Shown here: positions 12,730 through 26,053 of the stretch, piece after piece
Layout: every line of letters begins with the position of its first letter
How positions within the stretch are numbered: position 1 is the first letter of the stretch
DNA from: Luscinia megarhynchos
Taxonomy: Eukaryota; Chordata; Aves; Passeriformes; Turdidae
Reading direction: 5' to 3'
NCBI GenBank assembly: GCA_034336665.1
Contig: CM067570.1
Span: 23,207,002 to 23,271,001, forward strand
Length of the DNA: 64,000 bases
Notes under the pieces: model-generated
Databases searched by the model: none
Told to the model about the DNA's origin: nothing
What the model saw: the letters and a program-made list of their open reading frames with translations, nothing else
Made by a program: the position numbers and the translations under genes

Positions 12730-14104
12730 AGCTGATCCTTGCCAGGGCGTAGAATTGACTGCCATGCTCTCCTCATGGTCCCAGTTCCCATTGCACTCCT
12801 GTGAGGACTTCTCACACACTGTCTCGCTCACACATTTTGTAAATCGAAACAGCATTTAACATACTTATGGAAAAATGTTACAGAAAAGCATTTCTATGTC
12901 CATTTTCTCTTATGAAGTGAATTTGCAAAACAGATGACACAAGCTTTAACATAATTGCTTGCCATCACATTAAATAGAAAAGTCAGAGAAAGTCGTGTAC
13001 TGAGTCACACAATATTTATGACATTCTGGTAATTTTTTTTCATCCTGTGTCTAATGGAAAGAAATAATACTTGTGAATTTATAATTTCTTTTTTTCCTTT
13101 TAAATGACACGACTGTCCTACTGCACTTGTATCAGAAAAGACAGGTCACAGAGCGGTAATGTCTGCAGTTGCTTTTCTGTTTTGTGCAGATTTGTTCTGT
13201 AGTCAGATTATTCCAGCAAAGCTCTGTCTTCTGCAAAGGTGAACTTTTGCCCTATGGTAAGGATTTCTTCTGCCAGCCTTAAACCTCTTCCTAAGTTTTA
13301 CGGACAGGAAGAGAAAGTGGAGATACTGGGAAGGGCCTACTGGAAGATAAGTGGTTAGGAACCATACTCCTCTGCTCTCTGTCAGTTCTTTCTAAAAACT
13401 CAGTTTTATGGCCAGATGAGTTGCTATTTTCCATGGAGTGAGAGAGGACACATGTGCAGGATGAAGCCACCATCTGCCAGGGAGGGACACATTCCACTAC
13501 CAGTCTGATACAGCAGAGCACCTTACTTGGGTGACTTTTACAACGGTTTATCAACCACTTAGCCATATAAGTGTACCATTAAAAGGATTGCACCCTGTCT
13601 GCAAAAAAATCTTTGAGCATTTCTTCACAGTTCAGCATCACCTCTCTTTGTGAGGTTTGTTTTCAAGAAGCCATTATTTTCTTCATTATCTGATCTTGTC
13701 CAAAGACAGACTGACTGTAAGTACTGGTATATGATATCTTCTTGTCAAATTATGTTTACAGGAATATTACCAGTGCTTGCTGTAATGGAACCTCATGAGA
13801 TTGCTTAGGGCTGCTTGAAGATGTTGATGTGGACTGGAGAGCTCACTGATCATGGTAAAACTTTGTAAAAAACACTCATGCCACTAGAGTTCCTGGTGGT
13901 GAGAAGTATACTGAAAAAAGAAACATCTAGGCCACCTGCAAACACCTGAAATTGGTTTGCTTATTTACTAGATTGAATTCAAGGAATATTGAAAGTGAAA
14001 TGCAGCATAGACTATAGGCCTTGGAAAACTATTAACTGTGAAGTAGTCACAGAGTAAATAATGTCATTATCCTTGATCCCACTCCTGGCTCATACTCTTT
14101 CACT
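12730..14104. other. Unique non-coding DNA, no gene seen
   Basis: One minus-strand frame of 91 codons (13291-13566) shows no recognisable domain. An isolated TGAGTCA (13001-13007) matches the AP-1 consensus but has no companion sites. No repeat family is recognised. Confidence 0.5.
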
Positions 14105-14126
14105 TGGGAGATCCCCAGATCTCCCA
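14105..14126. repeat. Perfect 9-bp inverted repeat, 4-nt loop
   Basis: TGGGAGATC (14105-14113), loop CCCA, and GATCTCCCA (14118-14126) form an exact hairpin. The arms contain two GATC/AGATCT-like words. It is short enough to be chance in 64 kb, though the GC-rich arms contrast with the AT-rich surroundings. Confidence 0.7.
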
Positions 14127-17100
14127 GATAGGGAACCATTAATGCAGAAGAGGTTGATGGGTTTGAAAGCACTCTTTCCATGAGTCTCCACTGGATAAAC
14201 TTGCCCAATACCACTATTTCCTCATGAGAATGGCTAAATTTCTATTTCCTGTTACATCAAATGACTTCCAGAAATCAGGGCTTCCTGTACACAGATTAAG
14301 AAGTGTGGCAGTTTTTCAATTGTTTGGATCCATATGTTTTGTCTGTGGCATGTGACTGAAGAGATAAAAAATTATTGTTTTTGGAAGACAGTCCTTTTAG
14401 TTAATAAAAAAAATAGATTGTGCTTTTTCTTCTATCCTTTTAAAATATTTTCCTAAATAAGAATCCTGTAATTAGGTAAGTTAACGTAATAAAATGTAGT
14501 GGAACAAAATGCCTTAAAGGCTCATAGCCAAAAATGAAAGTCATAGACTGCATCTATTTTTATTTCAGAAATGACTAACAGCTCAATTCATGTCTTTACC
14601 AGCTGTAGTTGTGCAGCTGAATGGGAAAAAAACCCAGATGCTCACAATATGAAAACTTCCTCTCATAGTTCGTGAACTCACAAATGTGTATGGTAGGAAA
14701 GTCGTCTGTTTCTATCACAAATGGGAAACATAACCATCAAATACAGCTTGAGATGCAGGCCAGAATTGTTTTTTACAGCAGAACAGATCTAGGGGCATTT
14801 CCCAGGACACAGGCAAATCCCAAGATACAGGATAGTGTATTTTCACTGACATTGACGTTGGTATGATTTTCATTTACAAAAATATATGTGTAAATTCCAG
14901 TTTCTCATAAACACATCATTAAAATAACTGTGAAAGGTTTTTTAAAAACAGTTGGATTACATAATTATACAATCTTTGTTACTATGGTTCAGAAGCAAAA
15001 AAAAGGGGATTGGGATTAAAATAACACATGCACAAAGCACTCCCTTTAGATATGTTTTGGTTTGGAACTACAGAAGTTCTGGTCCATTATTGCTATCTGA
15101 CCTGACTTGTCTATTGTATACTTAATATTTGCCTTCAAAATTTTTCTAATCAGGTAATTGCTAGTTTATTATGCAGAAAATGTAGCCTTAAAAGGACCAT
15201 AATTACATTATTATTATCCGCAGTGGGCTGCAAAAGAGCTTTACAAAATGAATAGGCAGTGTTTCAACCAAAGTATCTATGGAAATTCCTTTATTTACAG
15301 AGAAAAATACCCAGAAGTTTTAATGTTTATTTTCTCTCTGTCAGTCTAGGGAAAATTTAAGTGGGTGTCAGTTTAAAAGAACCCCAGGAGACAGGACATT
15401 GGTTTCCTTACACAGATGTCTCTTAATCCCTGCAGTTTTTCTGTGGGAACTGGAGAAACAGGGTGTTGTTCTCCACCCACATTATATTAGTAATTTTCAG
15501 AATAAGAAATTTTGCAAAACAACAAAGGTACAAATGCCTAAACCAAACCAAAACTCCAACAAAAGCCTAGTGAAGCACACATTGAAACCTTCCAAGTTAG
15601 GAGGCATGCACTTGTGTTCACTTAAAAAATCATTCCCTGCCTAATCTCAAAATGAATGCCCCTTCATTTCCTTCTTAAATTGAACTTCAAAGGTTAAATA
15701 TTCTCTTTAAAAGGTTTTCTTATTTAAATAGCTTAGAAATTTATTATACTTTCATTTAATGTTTAATGTTTACGGGGTGTATCTCCTTATTTTAAAACAC
15801 ATTTTTAGCATCAACCTTTTACTATTATTGACTAGTACTAAAATTTTCAGAATATGTGAGTAAATTATCATATTGTGAATTGAGATACCCTCGTCTATAT
15901 GCACAAGTGTTTACTATTTCATATCTGAGAAAAACAAAAAAAGAGAAATATTTATTCAAAGAAAACAAAAATAGAGCATTTGCTCTACTGTGTGAATTAA
16001 ACTAAAAATGTCTTTAGAATGAGGCAATTTAAAAATAATATCTACTGAGTATGAAAACGCAATAGAAGAAGCAAAATAGCTAGCGAGCTGGGAAATGTTA
16101 AAAGGGGCAGAAACAAGAATAATCTCCCTTGCCACATGACTCAAAGTAGGCAGAAAAACTTATTAAAAATTATTCAGGAAAGGCGGAACTTGACAAATCA
16201 TTCTGTTCTGTATTAGGAAACAGGCAGCTATAGCCCTTCTCTAGCTAAGGCAATCTTAGGCATGAACACTTTGAAATGTCAAGCTAGTCTAAATAACCTC
16301 TGGGAAAGATGTTTTTCCAAGCAGGTGCTTAGCTACCCATATCTGTGATGTGGCTGGTGGGCAGGAGCTGCTCATCCTGGCTCAGGAGGACTCAGAAATG
16401 CAAACTGAAAGCGTGGGGTACCTCTGAGACCCAGTGGCCATTGAGGGAGGTACTCCACCTCTGCTCTGCCTCTGCTCCTGTCTCTCAGATCTGCACAGCC
16501 CCTAACACTCTCAACATCCCTCTACAATCCACTTCCAACAATACAGCAGGACACTCTGGTTTGTATTTTTGCAAGTTTCATTCTTTTGCTGGATTAGTGA
16601 GCTTTGTCATCTGATGGAAGTTCAGAAGTAGACCATATCTGGCACATGTAACTAATGAATGTAAGCAGATGGGATTTTGCAGGTAAAGGTTTTGGGAGGG
16701 GGAAGATGATACTACCATCTTTCAGCAGGGTGGCCAGCAGGAATTCCTCTCCTCATTCTCCTGCAGCTTCATCCTTGCTGAGAAATACCCCAAACATATG
16801 CTATAGGCTATCCAAGGAGCACCGCTGCAAAGCTCAGACTGCAGTGTGTGGGTTGTGTGTATCTCACAGGACTTGCAGACAGCAATTTTCAAAAATGGCT
16901 CACCCAGCAATTCTAGAGGAATAAACTGAACAGGGAATCAAGATGAAGCCCCATAGAAAAGGATCCCAGACACAGTATTCATATAGGTCTGCAGCTGGAC
17001 ATAGACTGTGCCCTTCAGACCATGCTGTCACTGAAGGGGAGAGAGACTGTAGCCAGGAAGGGAGGGGATTCAGTGAATTAAACCTTTTCAGACATCTATT

Positions 17101-20100
17101 GAGCTTCCCACTCTTTTTCTTTCTTTGCTCATATTTAACCAAGGCTTGATTCTTAAATGCACTCAGACATTTACGGAGCTGAACTCAGCAGGTATAGCAA
17201 ACGTGCAAGTCAATCATGCTTTCTCCTACTGAAGCATGCTCAATCCTTCCTCTTCTCTCCCGCCCTCTCTGAGCAAACCATTAGCCCTTGCAGACGGCCT
17301 CTTCTCAGCATTTAAAGAGGGAATCCTTCCAGTTACAGGCACCCACTAATTTCACATCAGTTTTAAAGGTGAAATGTTGGAATCACATAGTCCAGAGCAG
17401 GAATGAGCATTGCAATATCCATGGGCAGAGACTCAAAGAAAAAATGAGACCTCCTCAGCCTTATGGAAATTTTCCATATCATCCCATTATGTCAAGAGCC
17501 TGATTCCAGTGCCCAAAAAACTATTGACACAATGTAGTGTTAACTTTTCACTTGGGACTGAAGCAGGAGGTTTTTATGCAGTCTTTTTAAGGAACTGCAG
17601 CCATCCTGCCCTGTACTGAATATTCACAGCAATGAACTGGAAAAATTAGGGTGAATAAAATTGGCAGATAACAACGGGCAGAGGGGAGAATCTCAGCAAA
17701 GATAGGCTGAGAAAGTTGAAACAAAGTGTATTCAGAGACAGTTAAATGTGAAATATCTCCAGAGACTATGAATGCAAACTCCAGCCCAGAGTAACAGAAT
17801 AAATCTTGGAAAGTAGTGATACTCAAGAAGAATGTATATTTTAAAAAAGTTTTTGAGTTAAAGAGGCAATGAATTCAGTTCATTCACTGAAAAGAGGTGA
17901 CCTGAATACTGTGCATAAACATCTGCCACATAAAAGGAAGAAGTGCATATTGCAGATTCTTTAACCTTGTGGAAAATCCATAAGAAGAACAAGTGCTTCC
18001 AAGCTGAAGCTGGGAAAATTTAAATGAGGCATGCCAGAGCAACCTTAGATGAACATGAGATGTTATCAAATGAACAACTAGAATGAGTTACTTTTGAAGG
18101 TCCTGTACTTATAAGTCACACCTTTCCTTCAAGTAAAGAACTGATGACCTGCAGCAGGATAGGGTCTAATTAAATTAAATGCAGACATTAGTAATTGTCA
18201 GAACACTGGGTTAACAGGTGTTTAGCAGGTCATGAGACAGCAGTATCTGATGCTCCTTTCTGCTTTAAACTCCATGAATACATGCTCAAAGTTGAACACA
18301 TTGGCTTGCTTTTTAAAGTCTACTTTCCAGTAATTTTTAGCTGCTTTATCTTAGAGTATTTTCCACAGAGTGTCTGGCATGGGCAAATATCTTTGGAAGC
18401 AATACAGTAGTATGCAGATACCTGAATATATAATTAACCTGTAGGTGCCAAAAATATTCTTGCAGGTTTCGAGATCCAGAAATCATTAAAAGATTTTTAG
18501 AGAAGGAATGATACCAGAAATGTGACTTGTAATCATTAATTCTGAATTTCTCTGGCTTTTCACATGTATAGAAATAGCTCTAAAATGTAAGAAACTCTCA
18601 TGGATCCATTCTAGACTATTCCTCATGCTGGCTGCATTTATCCACATTTATATCTTACTTTTAAAAGGAAAAAAAATTGTGAATTTGAATAAAATATTTA
18701 CTGCATTCAACCTTTCAGTTGCTGCAATACATATTCTTACAAAATGACATGGTTTATGTGTGCACTTCCTTGTGGATGATAGAAATGGGATAAGGGAGGT
18801 GCTGCAGCTTCTCCCCAGCACCAGAAAAATATTTGCATCCTTCCCGTGGGTAGCACTGCCACTGGACTCCTGGTGGCAACTTTGCCTGTTCTCACTTTGT
18901 CTAAAATATCCACGAGGAATTCAGAGGCTTTCCTTTTACATGAGTTTTGAATTCCTGATCAAAGGGTCAGTGTTCTTTGCTAATCTATTCTGTCTGAATT
19001 TCGATACAGGTTGACTCATGCTTTCCCATTTGCAATCGGTGTTCTGCCATGACCATCTGCTCCATTACTTTCTTCTGCTTCATAATTTTGAAAGAGACAA
19101 AATAACTCTAAATAATGCTAAATGCAAAAGGAGAGATTGGCCTAAAATCATTCTATAAGGCTCATCTGTATATGATATAGTATGATATAGTAGAATAATA
19201 AAATAAAGTAGAAATTTAGGGCCAGTATGATTTATTATACCCAACCAACAATTTTCAGGACAATGCCTTAACATAGCTGGCAATAGAATATGAGCTGACA
19301 TATTATTTGATAGTGATTGATTCAAATATATTTTAAAATACAGCTTACTGCCCTGTTATGCCAGCCTGACTATGCTTTGTCTGTACTGGGGCTTTGTCTG
19401 TTCTAAGGCTTTCTGTTCCTCAGCTGCACATCAGTGCTAACACATTTACAGCATCCTGTGTTATTGGCAACTCTCGGGGGACTGGGCTTGTCTGGGGTCA
19501 TTGATTTCCTCAGGGCCAGGATCTCACTCAGTGTTAACAAGAGCTTCACATCTGGCATTACTGTTGAACACGGTTGCTGATGTGCAGGTTTCCTTGTCCT
19601 CTCATCTCTTGACAGACTGGGGCAGGCTCTGATGCCAGCAGCCAGGATTTTCACAGGAAGTTCTCAGTATTAAACACTGCTTGAGTAAAGAACAAATCTG
19701 GCTATGGAGTTGTGATGCACATGCGATTTGTGAACCAAAAACTGAATCGAATGGGTTACCTTTCCTTGTCACTTCAAAATTAGAACAGCAAGGAAATAAA
19801 CAAAACAGGTAGTTAATAAATAAAAGAGGTCATAGTGTCATTCATAAGCCACATATATATGTATGTCAGAATTTACCTGCACAATTCTCAGGTAACTTGA
19901 ATTCAATTCTATTACTCCCAAACTTATTTTCAAAACTAAACTGTGGTTGACACAAAGAAATAGAAGAGCTTTTGCTTCATTTTAATTTATTCCTTACATC
20001 TGATTGTTCTTCACTGAGATATCTTTCACATTGTTTTTAGTACAATTAGTGAAATTCTGTATTTATTGAGAATTTTCCTTTCATTTCAGTGGCTCGTAAT

Positions 20101-20300
20101 TCTACTTCATACTGTAAAAAGAAATATGGGTGTAATGGACTGTTTAGGAGAGAGCATCAGTATATGCAGAACAGTATAACTATTCACTTTTACTGAACTC
20201 CTAAATTCTGCAAATGCAAAACCATCAGAACCATCCATTTAGATATGCTGACATGAAGAAAGACAACAGAAAATAAGACAGTTCTGGTTCCCAATGAAGT
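14127..20300. other. Unique AT-rich non-coding DNA, no gene seen
   Basis: Frames reach at most 89 codons (for example 16345-16614 and 16655-16924 on +, 19403-19654 on -) and overlap on opposite strands. The 16.3-17.1 and 19.4-19.65 kb parts are somewhat richer in GC, which explains the longer frames there. A patch of ATATAGTA-type words occurs near 19170-19210. I see no splice-bounded exon, transposon or structured RNA. Confidence 0.5.
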
Positions 20301-20313
20301 AAAAAAAAAAAAA
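20301..20313 (+). repeat. Poly-A run of 13
   Basis: A simple A13 homopolymer. No retrotransposon body is recognisable upstream, so it is treated as low complexity and not as the tail of an insertion. Confidence 0.85.
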
Positions 20314-20473
20314 TTGCTTCATAGAATCTGTCTCCAACCCTTTCCTTTGAAGAAAAAAGTTCTTTCTGTTCTTCACCAGAGAGAATGACAGACTTCTTGG
20401 GTTAGGATACTGTGTATGCAACTCTAATGGATGGATGAGTTGTCTCTCAGCTGGTGGTTTCATAAATTGATTT

Positions 20474-20523
20474 ATACATATATATATATGCATGCATGAA
20501 TGTGTACATGTATATATAATAAT
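20474..20523. repeat. Degenerate (TA/TGCA/GTAC) low-complexity patch
   Basis: About 50 bases of alternating purine-pyrimidine sequence, with TATATATATA, GCATGCATG and GTACATGTATATATA blocks. It is likely an old dinucleotide microsatellite broken by substitutions. Alternating purine-pyrimidine DNA melts and changes helical form easily. The 114-codon minus-strand frame (20239-20583) that crosses it reads as Tyr/Ile/His-rich low-complexity protein and is not called as a gene. Confidence 0.75.
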
Positions 20524-22065
20524 ATGCAGTGTGTATACAATTCTACGCTTACTGTTGTAAAAGTAACATGTGGTCAGCCTCACAATTGTACCAAAAATTC
20601 CTGCTACAAAATCTCAATCCCAATCCTTGGCTTTTTTTCTGAGACCTGCTCTGTTTTGGAGAAATTACTGAGAGATGCCTGTGTTTGTTGGGCTTTTCTG
20701 TTGTTTTCTGTGACTGTGCAAACTTAACATCGCATGCAGGACAGAACAGTCGGGTTTCTGAGCTCAGGGGTTGAGCTCCATTGGTTTCACTCTGCATTCA
20801 CATGCAGTGCTCTTCCTACAACTGACATTCATTTTACTCATCCCAGGCAGCCTCTAAAAGAAAGATTTATTCTCCTCATGGACGCTGGGAAACTTGTCAC
20901 TAGGGAATTCCTAAACATGTAGGAGAATCAGATATCCAAATCATAAAAAAGGAAAGCATTTGAAGATGGTCATATCGCTGATTTCCAGGAGACTCTACAA
21001 GTATTTCTGTTCAGGATGGGAAAAGATCAAAATGTCATTTACATGACTGATGTTAAACCTTCTATCTTGTAGCCTTGTAAATGAATTGCTGCCTCACAGG
21101 CACTTTATGTCATGAAAACATTTTACATTCAACTGGAAGAACTGCACATTTAACTTCAAAGTTACAACCTGCCTAGGGTATTAATTTGTCACATGCTGGA
21201 ACTGTAGGAATGTCAAAAGAATTGGCTTAGGATAGAGCTGTCTCATGCCCCACAAACTATTCCATCTTGTCTGTAGTCTCTACTGTAGATATTGAATCAA
21301 AATTTCTCATAATTTAGGTAAACCCAGATACCTGAAAATCACTGAAGAATGTTTAGCTTGCTTGAGCAAGACTTCTGGGTAGTATTACAAAATGAGGAGC
21401 TATTACATTGTATGACTGCCAGCCTGCTCTATTGCTTTTAAATTGCTTTTGAATGCACAAATAGCTACAGAGCTAGGGCATGTTCCTCAAACAGATAGTT
21501 ATTTAATCTCTTTTAAATTAAAAAGAAGGCTGTGAAGTTGGTTTTATTATTGAATCACTGTGGTAATGAATGCTTGCAAATAAATAAAGGCTCCAGTAAT
21601 ACAAGCATAAGTAATGCCCAAGCGATTTAATTCACTGACTTTACAATGTTCCTGCTGGTTACAGAACCGTTTGGCATTAACATCGTCATAGCTTTTAGGG
21701 ACTGCTGAGAAATGTGATAAAACTCCTTACATTTTATGCCAGTTTCAATGTTTGTGATTCAAAGTCAGTGAAACGGATTTCCTCATTTTCCACCTCTTTT
21801 TTAAAAATACCAACAATCAGATCATGTGTGGGGCAGCTTAAACAAAGAAAATCAAGGTAAACCTGATGGATACGTGGGGGAAATCTGCTGGTAATTGCTG
21901 AAAAGATCCACCCTTCATGAACTTAGAGTAACATTTTTACTTGGCAAGAACTATTTCATAAAGACAAAGCTTTTACAAACAAAACTCATCAACCCAAGTA
22001 ATGTATGGGTGATCTTTTGATCACAATAGAAACTTGATTTGCTTACCATATTTTGCTACTGAAAC
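20524..22065. other. Unique non-coding DNA; 21540-21780 is a weak conserved-element candidate
   Basis: No frame exceeds 82 codons. The part from about 21540 to 21780 is free of simple repeats and low-complexity runs and is rich in short AT-based words resembling homeodomain and POU sites, the texture often seen in vertebrate conserved non-coding elements. This is an impression from reading, not a measurement, and no alignment was possible. Confidence 0.35.
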
Positions 22066-22114
22066 AATATATTTAATAATATATAAATATAATAATATAT
22101 ATAATATATATATT
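22066..22114. repeat. AT-only low-complexity tract
   Basis: About 49 bases consisting solely of A and T, built from AATAT, ATAATATATA and TATATATA words. It behaves as an easily unwound region. No repeat-family identity is evident. Confidence 0.85.
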
Positions 22115-25100
22115 CCAGATTAAAATGCAGGCAGAGAACTGATATTAAAAAAAAAAGTTTGAAGTAGTAGTTTACTCTCAATATTTACTGAAAAGTATTC
22201 TTCTTGGAATTTGGTGACTTATCACTTCAAATATGTCTTTACCTTGAAAATTATGATGGCATAGGAGCTGCAGCCAACTTTAAATCATATAGCATCTCTT
22301 AGATCTGTAATTCAGTTTATATTTGTTTATTAGCACCATTGCTTCAAAATTATTTAATTTGATCAATCTTTGCATTTTACAATTTATGTTTAACTTTTAA
22401 TAAGATGAACCCCTTTTTTTTTTAAACTTTCCTAACCTAAATTGAAAAGGGAAAATGATGTATTAGTAATTCAAATCTCATATTTTGATTATTGCTATAC
22501 AGCTTCTCCATAACAACTTGATATTATGTGTGAGATAATTCTGAAATATTTGTGAACTAAATATCTCTGAAAACATACATTAAATAGGAACGTGGTGTTA
22601 TCACCATTACTGGAGTAAAATATTCTTGTTAAATGTTTCCAATAAATCAGCCAATGAGGCGGTTATTTAATTTCTATGATCTAATGTCATCTGCTACTTT
22701 TAATTATAAATGCACCTAATCATGTAAACATTGTTATGAGCAAAATATTTTCTGCTTATGAGTTTTTAAGTGTCAGCAAACACATCTGGAACTTTGCTTA
22801 ATAGATGACAGAAGTGTCCAAATTTGCCAAGAACAAGAATATAGACAGTAAATTTCCAAAGGATAGGGTCCTGTGTTTACTTGAAGCAGTCTGTAGAGGT
22901 GATAGATAACATATTGAAGTCTTCATCAAACTACCAACAGTAGACCATTAATTTAGCAAGGTAAGTGCTTTCAGAGAAGGCCAGATATCTGGAATTCCAA
23001 GTGGCCTGATTTCTACAGTTTCGGCACTTTTCTATTAAAAAGGTGACTAACAAAACCTGCTGTACAAGATAGCAATTAATGAGTGCATCTGCAGAGAACT
23101 GAGTGGCTATTACTCAGTCCTGAGAGACTTTTACTGCTGGCAATACCAAGTCAGAAGACAACGCTGACTTCCCACAAGGATGACTAGCCACTGCAGCTTT
23201 TGTTCAGGGACACAGACATAGTGAACATTATTAATCTGAAAGTGTGCTCCAGTGGGACATTAAAAACACAAACTCAGGGAAAGAACTAGTTTTTGCCACA
23301 ACTGCTGTGCATCAGAGTCCCAGTTCCCTGCTGTTTCCTGGAGCCTGGGCAGCAGGTAGATAAGTGTTGAGGCTGGCTCTGAAGTAAGATACTGAATCCA
23401 CATCAAGCAATTCATCAGGGTACAGAGATTCCTCAACTAGAAAGAAAATGGGCTGTAGAGGTGGATGAAATGGTGACTTGGAGAAGCCAACACAGAACTG
23501 CATTTATTTTTCTATGTTGTAGTCTTTTAGGTATTACAAAAGTTGTATTTGCTGCTAAAAGGAAAACTGGATCTTTGGATGCTGCCCTTAACCTGGTGCT
23601 GGTCCCACCGGGGCCAGTGAGGACCTTGCAACGGTTTCTTCTTCTTTGCTATAGGGATGAGGTCTGTGAAGCTGAGAGGGGAAACAGAGGCTGCCTGCTG
23701 TCAAGCCATCAGCAGCACAGTTAGATCAAAGTGATTATCTAGCTGGGCTTTGCCTGGAAGGATCACCCCACCATAAAAGGAGGCACAGATCCCACTCAGC
23801 ATCTGCATTTTAGAGGAACTACTTGAATTAAGATTTGCATTTCTCTAAGGCTTCTGTACAACTAATAGATGTGATTTAGCTATTTCAGTAAATTAGCTGA
23901 CCCAGATGCAAGAAACTCTAACATTCAGCCAAATTGCATTCATGTGGGTCATGAAGAAGTCATGGTTAAAAAAAATACATAAAATAAAGTTCTCTAGAAT
24001 CTTTTCAACATTTTTCCCCTGTTCTTTATACAAATTCTCATTTAAGTAATTGTTTACATGTGATGTCTTTTATTAGCTAAGGGTAACAGCTTTGATAACA
24101 CTGAAAATTTGCCAAAAGACAACTCAGTTAATGTCTATTAATAATTTGAGAAATATTTTGAATGGACTAGTCAACAGATGATTATTCCATTGCTATATTC
24201 ATTTTCAGTCTTTCTTCCACTCTCTCGAACAGAAGACCTTATGTTGTTAGCTAATGTTCATTTTGTAAAACTTCCTTGAAACTTGCTGAATTCTTGGTCC
24301 TCAAATTGGAGGGGAGTAGTAAGAATTGGTTGCACCTCACAGAAATAATATTTTCATTTAGATATTGCTTAGATTGCATTGTGACAGACTGCATACCTCT
24401 GTGCAAATGATGTTTAATATTTAACTATAAACTATTAAGAAATTTCAAATTTGGGCTGTAAAACTCAGTGCTTTGGGAGCAACTTTTAAAATACCATTTG
24501 ATAACCTGTGGTTTTATTCCTGGATTAATAATGCATCAGCACTGTTTTCAAGTGAGAAATTAGAGCTTTGTTCAAAGCTCTGATAGGCAGCAGGGTATGG
24601 GGAATGTTGTCAGACTTAAAGCATGCAACTTTATCAAACAGAGAGTAAAGCCATGTTGCTACTGCTCTGCACAGGAATGCCACAATGGGAACCTCTGTTT
24701 AGAGAAAGGCATCTTAAGGGCACCAAGAAAGCTTTGAACACCAGCTTCAAAGTGAAGCTGCATTTAATTTAAAGGCCTGTTTGGTTTTCTAGAACAGCTC
24801 TTAATCTGTTTCTATGGGATACTCTCCTGATACACTGCAAAGTGTTTTCTGCCTACACTTAGTTATATTTGTGTTCAGTACAAGTATTGCAGCAAAAAAA
24901 TTAGAATTATGGAGTTCTGCAGGCAAAGAGTGAAACGAATTCCTGGGCTTATATAGATAGCTGGAGGATGACATCCCTTTTTCAATGTAAAATTTCTGCT
25001 CCTCTGCAGTGATCTTTTAACTGGGTGATGACAGTTCTGGTCCTCATGCCACAGTGTTCTGGCCAAATAATCGCTATTGTGCCATGGAGTGAAGTCAACA

Positions 25101-25451
25101 GCTCAGCTCCCACCTGGCATTGATTTGTGATTTAGGAGATGGTTTGTGCTTGTGGGCCCATGTTTGAGCTATGGACCTCCCTGCTGGCATCTTCTTTGGC
25201 TTTCAGGTCTCTCTAGTTCAAATGCACTGGCTACAAAATTAGCATCATTTGCCCTAGACACTCCAGTGTATCCTCGTGAGTTGCATGAGCAATATGCAAA
25301 TAATTTTAATATTTTTATAGGATTGTTGTTTTGTTTTGTTTTTTTCCTGAGGCACAATGCTTACTGTCGTAAACCAGAAGGCAGCCTTATATCTAGTGTG
25401 ATAAGTTTTCCATGAAAATGTTCAGAAATCATGGATATACAATATACTATT
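22115..25451. other. Unique AT-rich non-coding DNA; 22570-22770 is a weak conserved-element candidate
   Basis: Frames are short and unconvincing, at most 89 codons (25146-25415, +). The segment 22570-22770 contains CCAATAAATCAGCCAATGAG followed by an AT-rich TTATTTAATT block. It includes two CCAAT words, homeodomain-like TAATT words and no simple repeat. No exon, transposon or structured RNA is recognised elsewhere in the stretch. Confidence 0.4.
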
Positions 25452-25477
25452 TGCTGAAATGAAGTTTCATTTCAGCA
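25452..25477. repeat. Perfect 26-nt palindrome (12-bp arms, 2-nt spacer)
   Basis: TGCTGAAATGAA (25452-25463), spacer GT, and TTCATTTCAGCA (25466-25477) are exact reverse complements. With only two central bases the DNA can extrude as a cruciform, or bind a protein dimer with twofold symmetry. Both strands present the same GAAATGAA word. No flanking duplication or transposon end is obvious, so it does not look like a terminal-repeat insertion. Confidence 0.9.
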
Positions 25478-26053
25478 GGGAGTTAAAGAAGGCTATGAAC
25501 TATCTTCTCGGAAATTACGCTGTAGGATGACAGTTTTATACATAACAAAACTATTTTATTAGAGGAACATAAACTGCACTCAGCATCTATGGACCAAGTA
25601 TCACATTTTCATTGCGAATAGGAGTTACTGAGGGAACAGGGGACCTGAGGAAACAAAACTGTCGTTAAGTTACTTCTGTTGTTGACCTCTTGCAAAATTA
25701 AATGATGATGATGCTAAATCTAATCGGCGTCAACAACAAGAAATCAAAATACACACAGCACTGCATTCCTTTTGGCTTTAATAATAAGTACTACAATATT
25801 TATTAGTCTATACTTGCATAAATATATGCTCAGCTGCTGACTACTAATTATATATGCAATTATGTTTAGCTATCAGCTTCACAGAAATAAAAGACAACCT
25901 TTGTATGAATAGGAAAACCAACATCACAGGGATGTTTTGTGTCATTCTACAAGTGCTCTCCTGGAAGTTAGCTTATGAGCATCTGACTATATGTATTCTT
26001 AATCAGTAATTGTGCTTTCAGCTGATAATGTATGGATTTTCTAGAAAATTTAC
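25478..26053. other. Unique AT-rich non-coding DNA, no gene seen
   Basis: A short GATGATGATG run lies near 25704-25714, and several AT-rich words occur around 25790-25860. Nothing coding or mobile is recognised. Confidence 0.5.

Noticed and set aside
20321..20340. CATAGAATCTGTCTCCAACC as another CR1 tail
   Set aside because: Only the CATAGAATC and CCAACC words match; the diagnostic middle of the CR1 end is missing.
20239..20583. 114-codon minus-strand frame rich in Tyr, Ile, His and Cys
   Set aside because: It crosses a TA/CA low-complexity patch that supplies much of its length.
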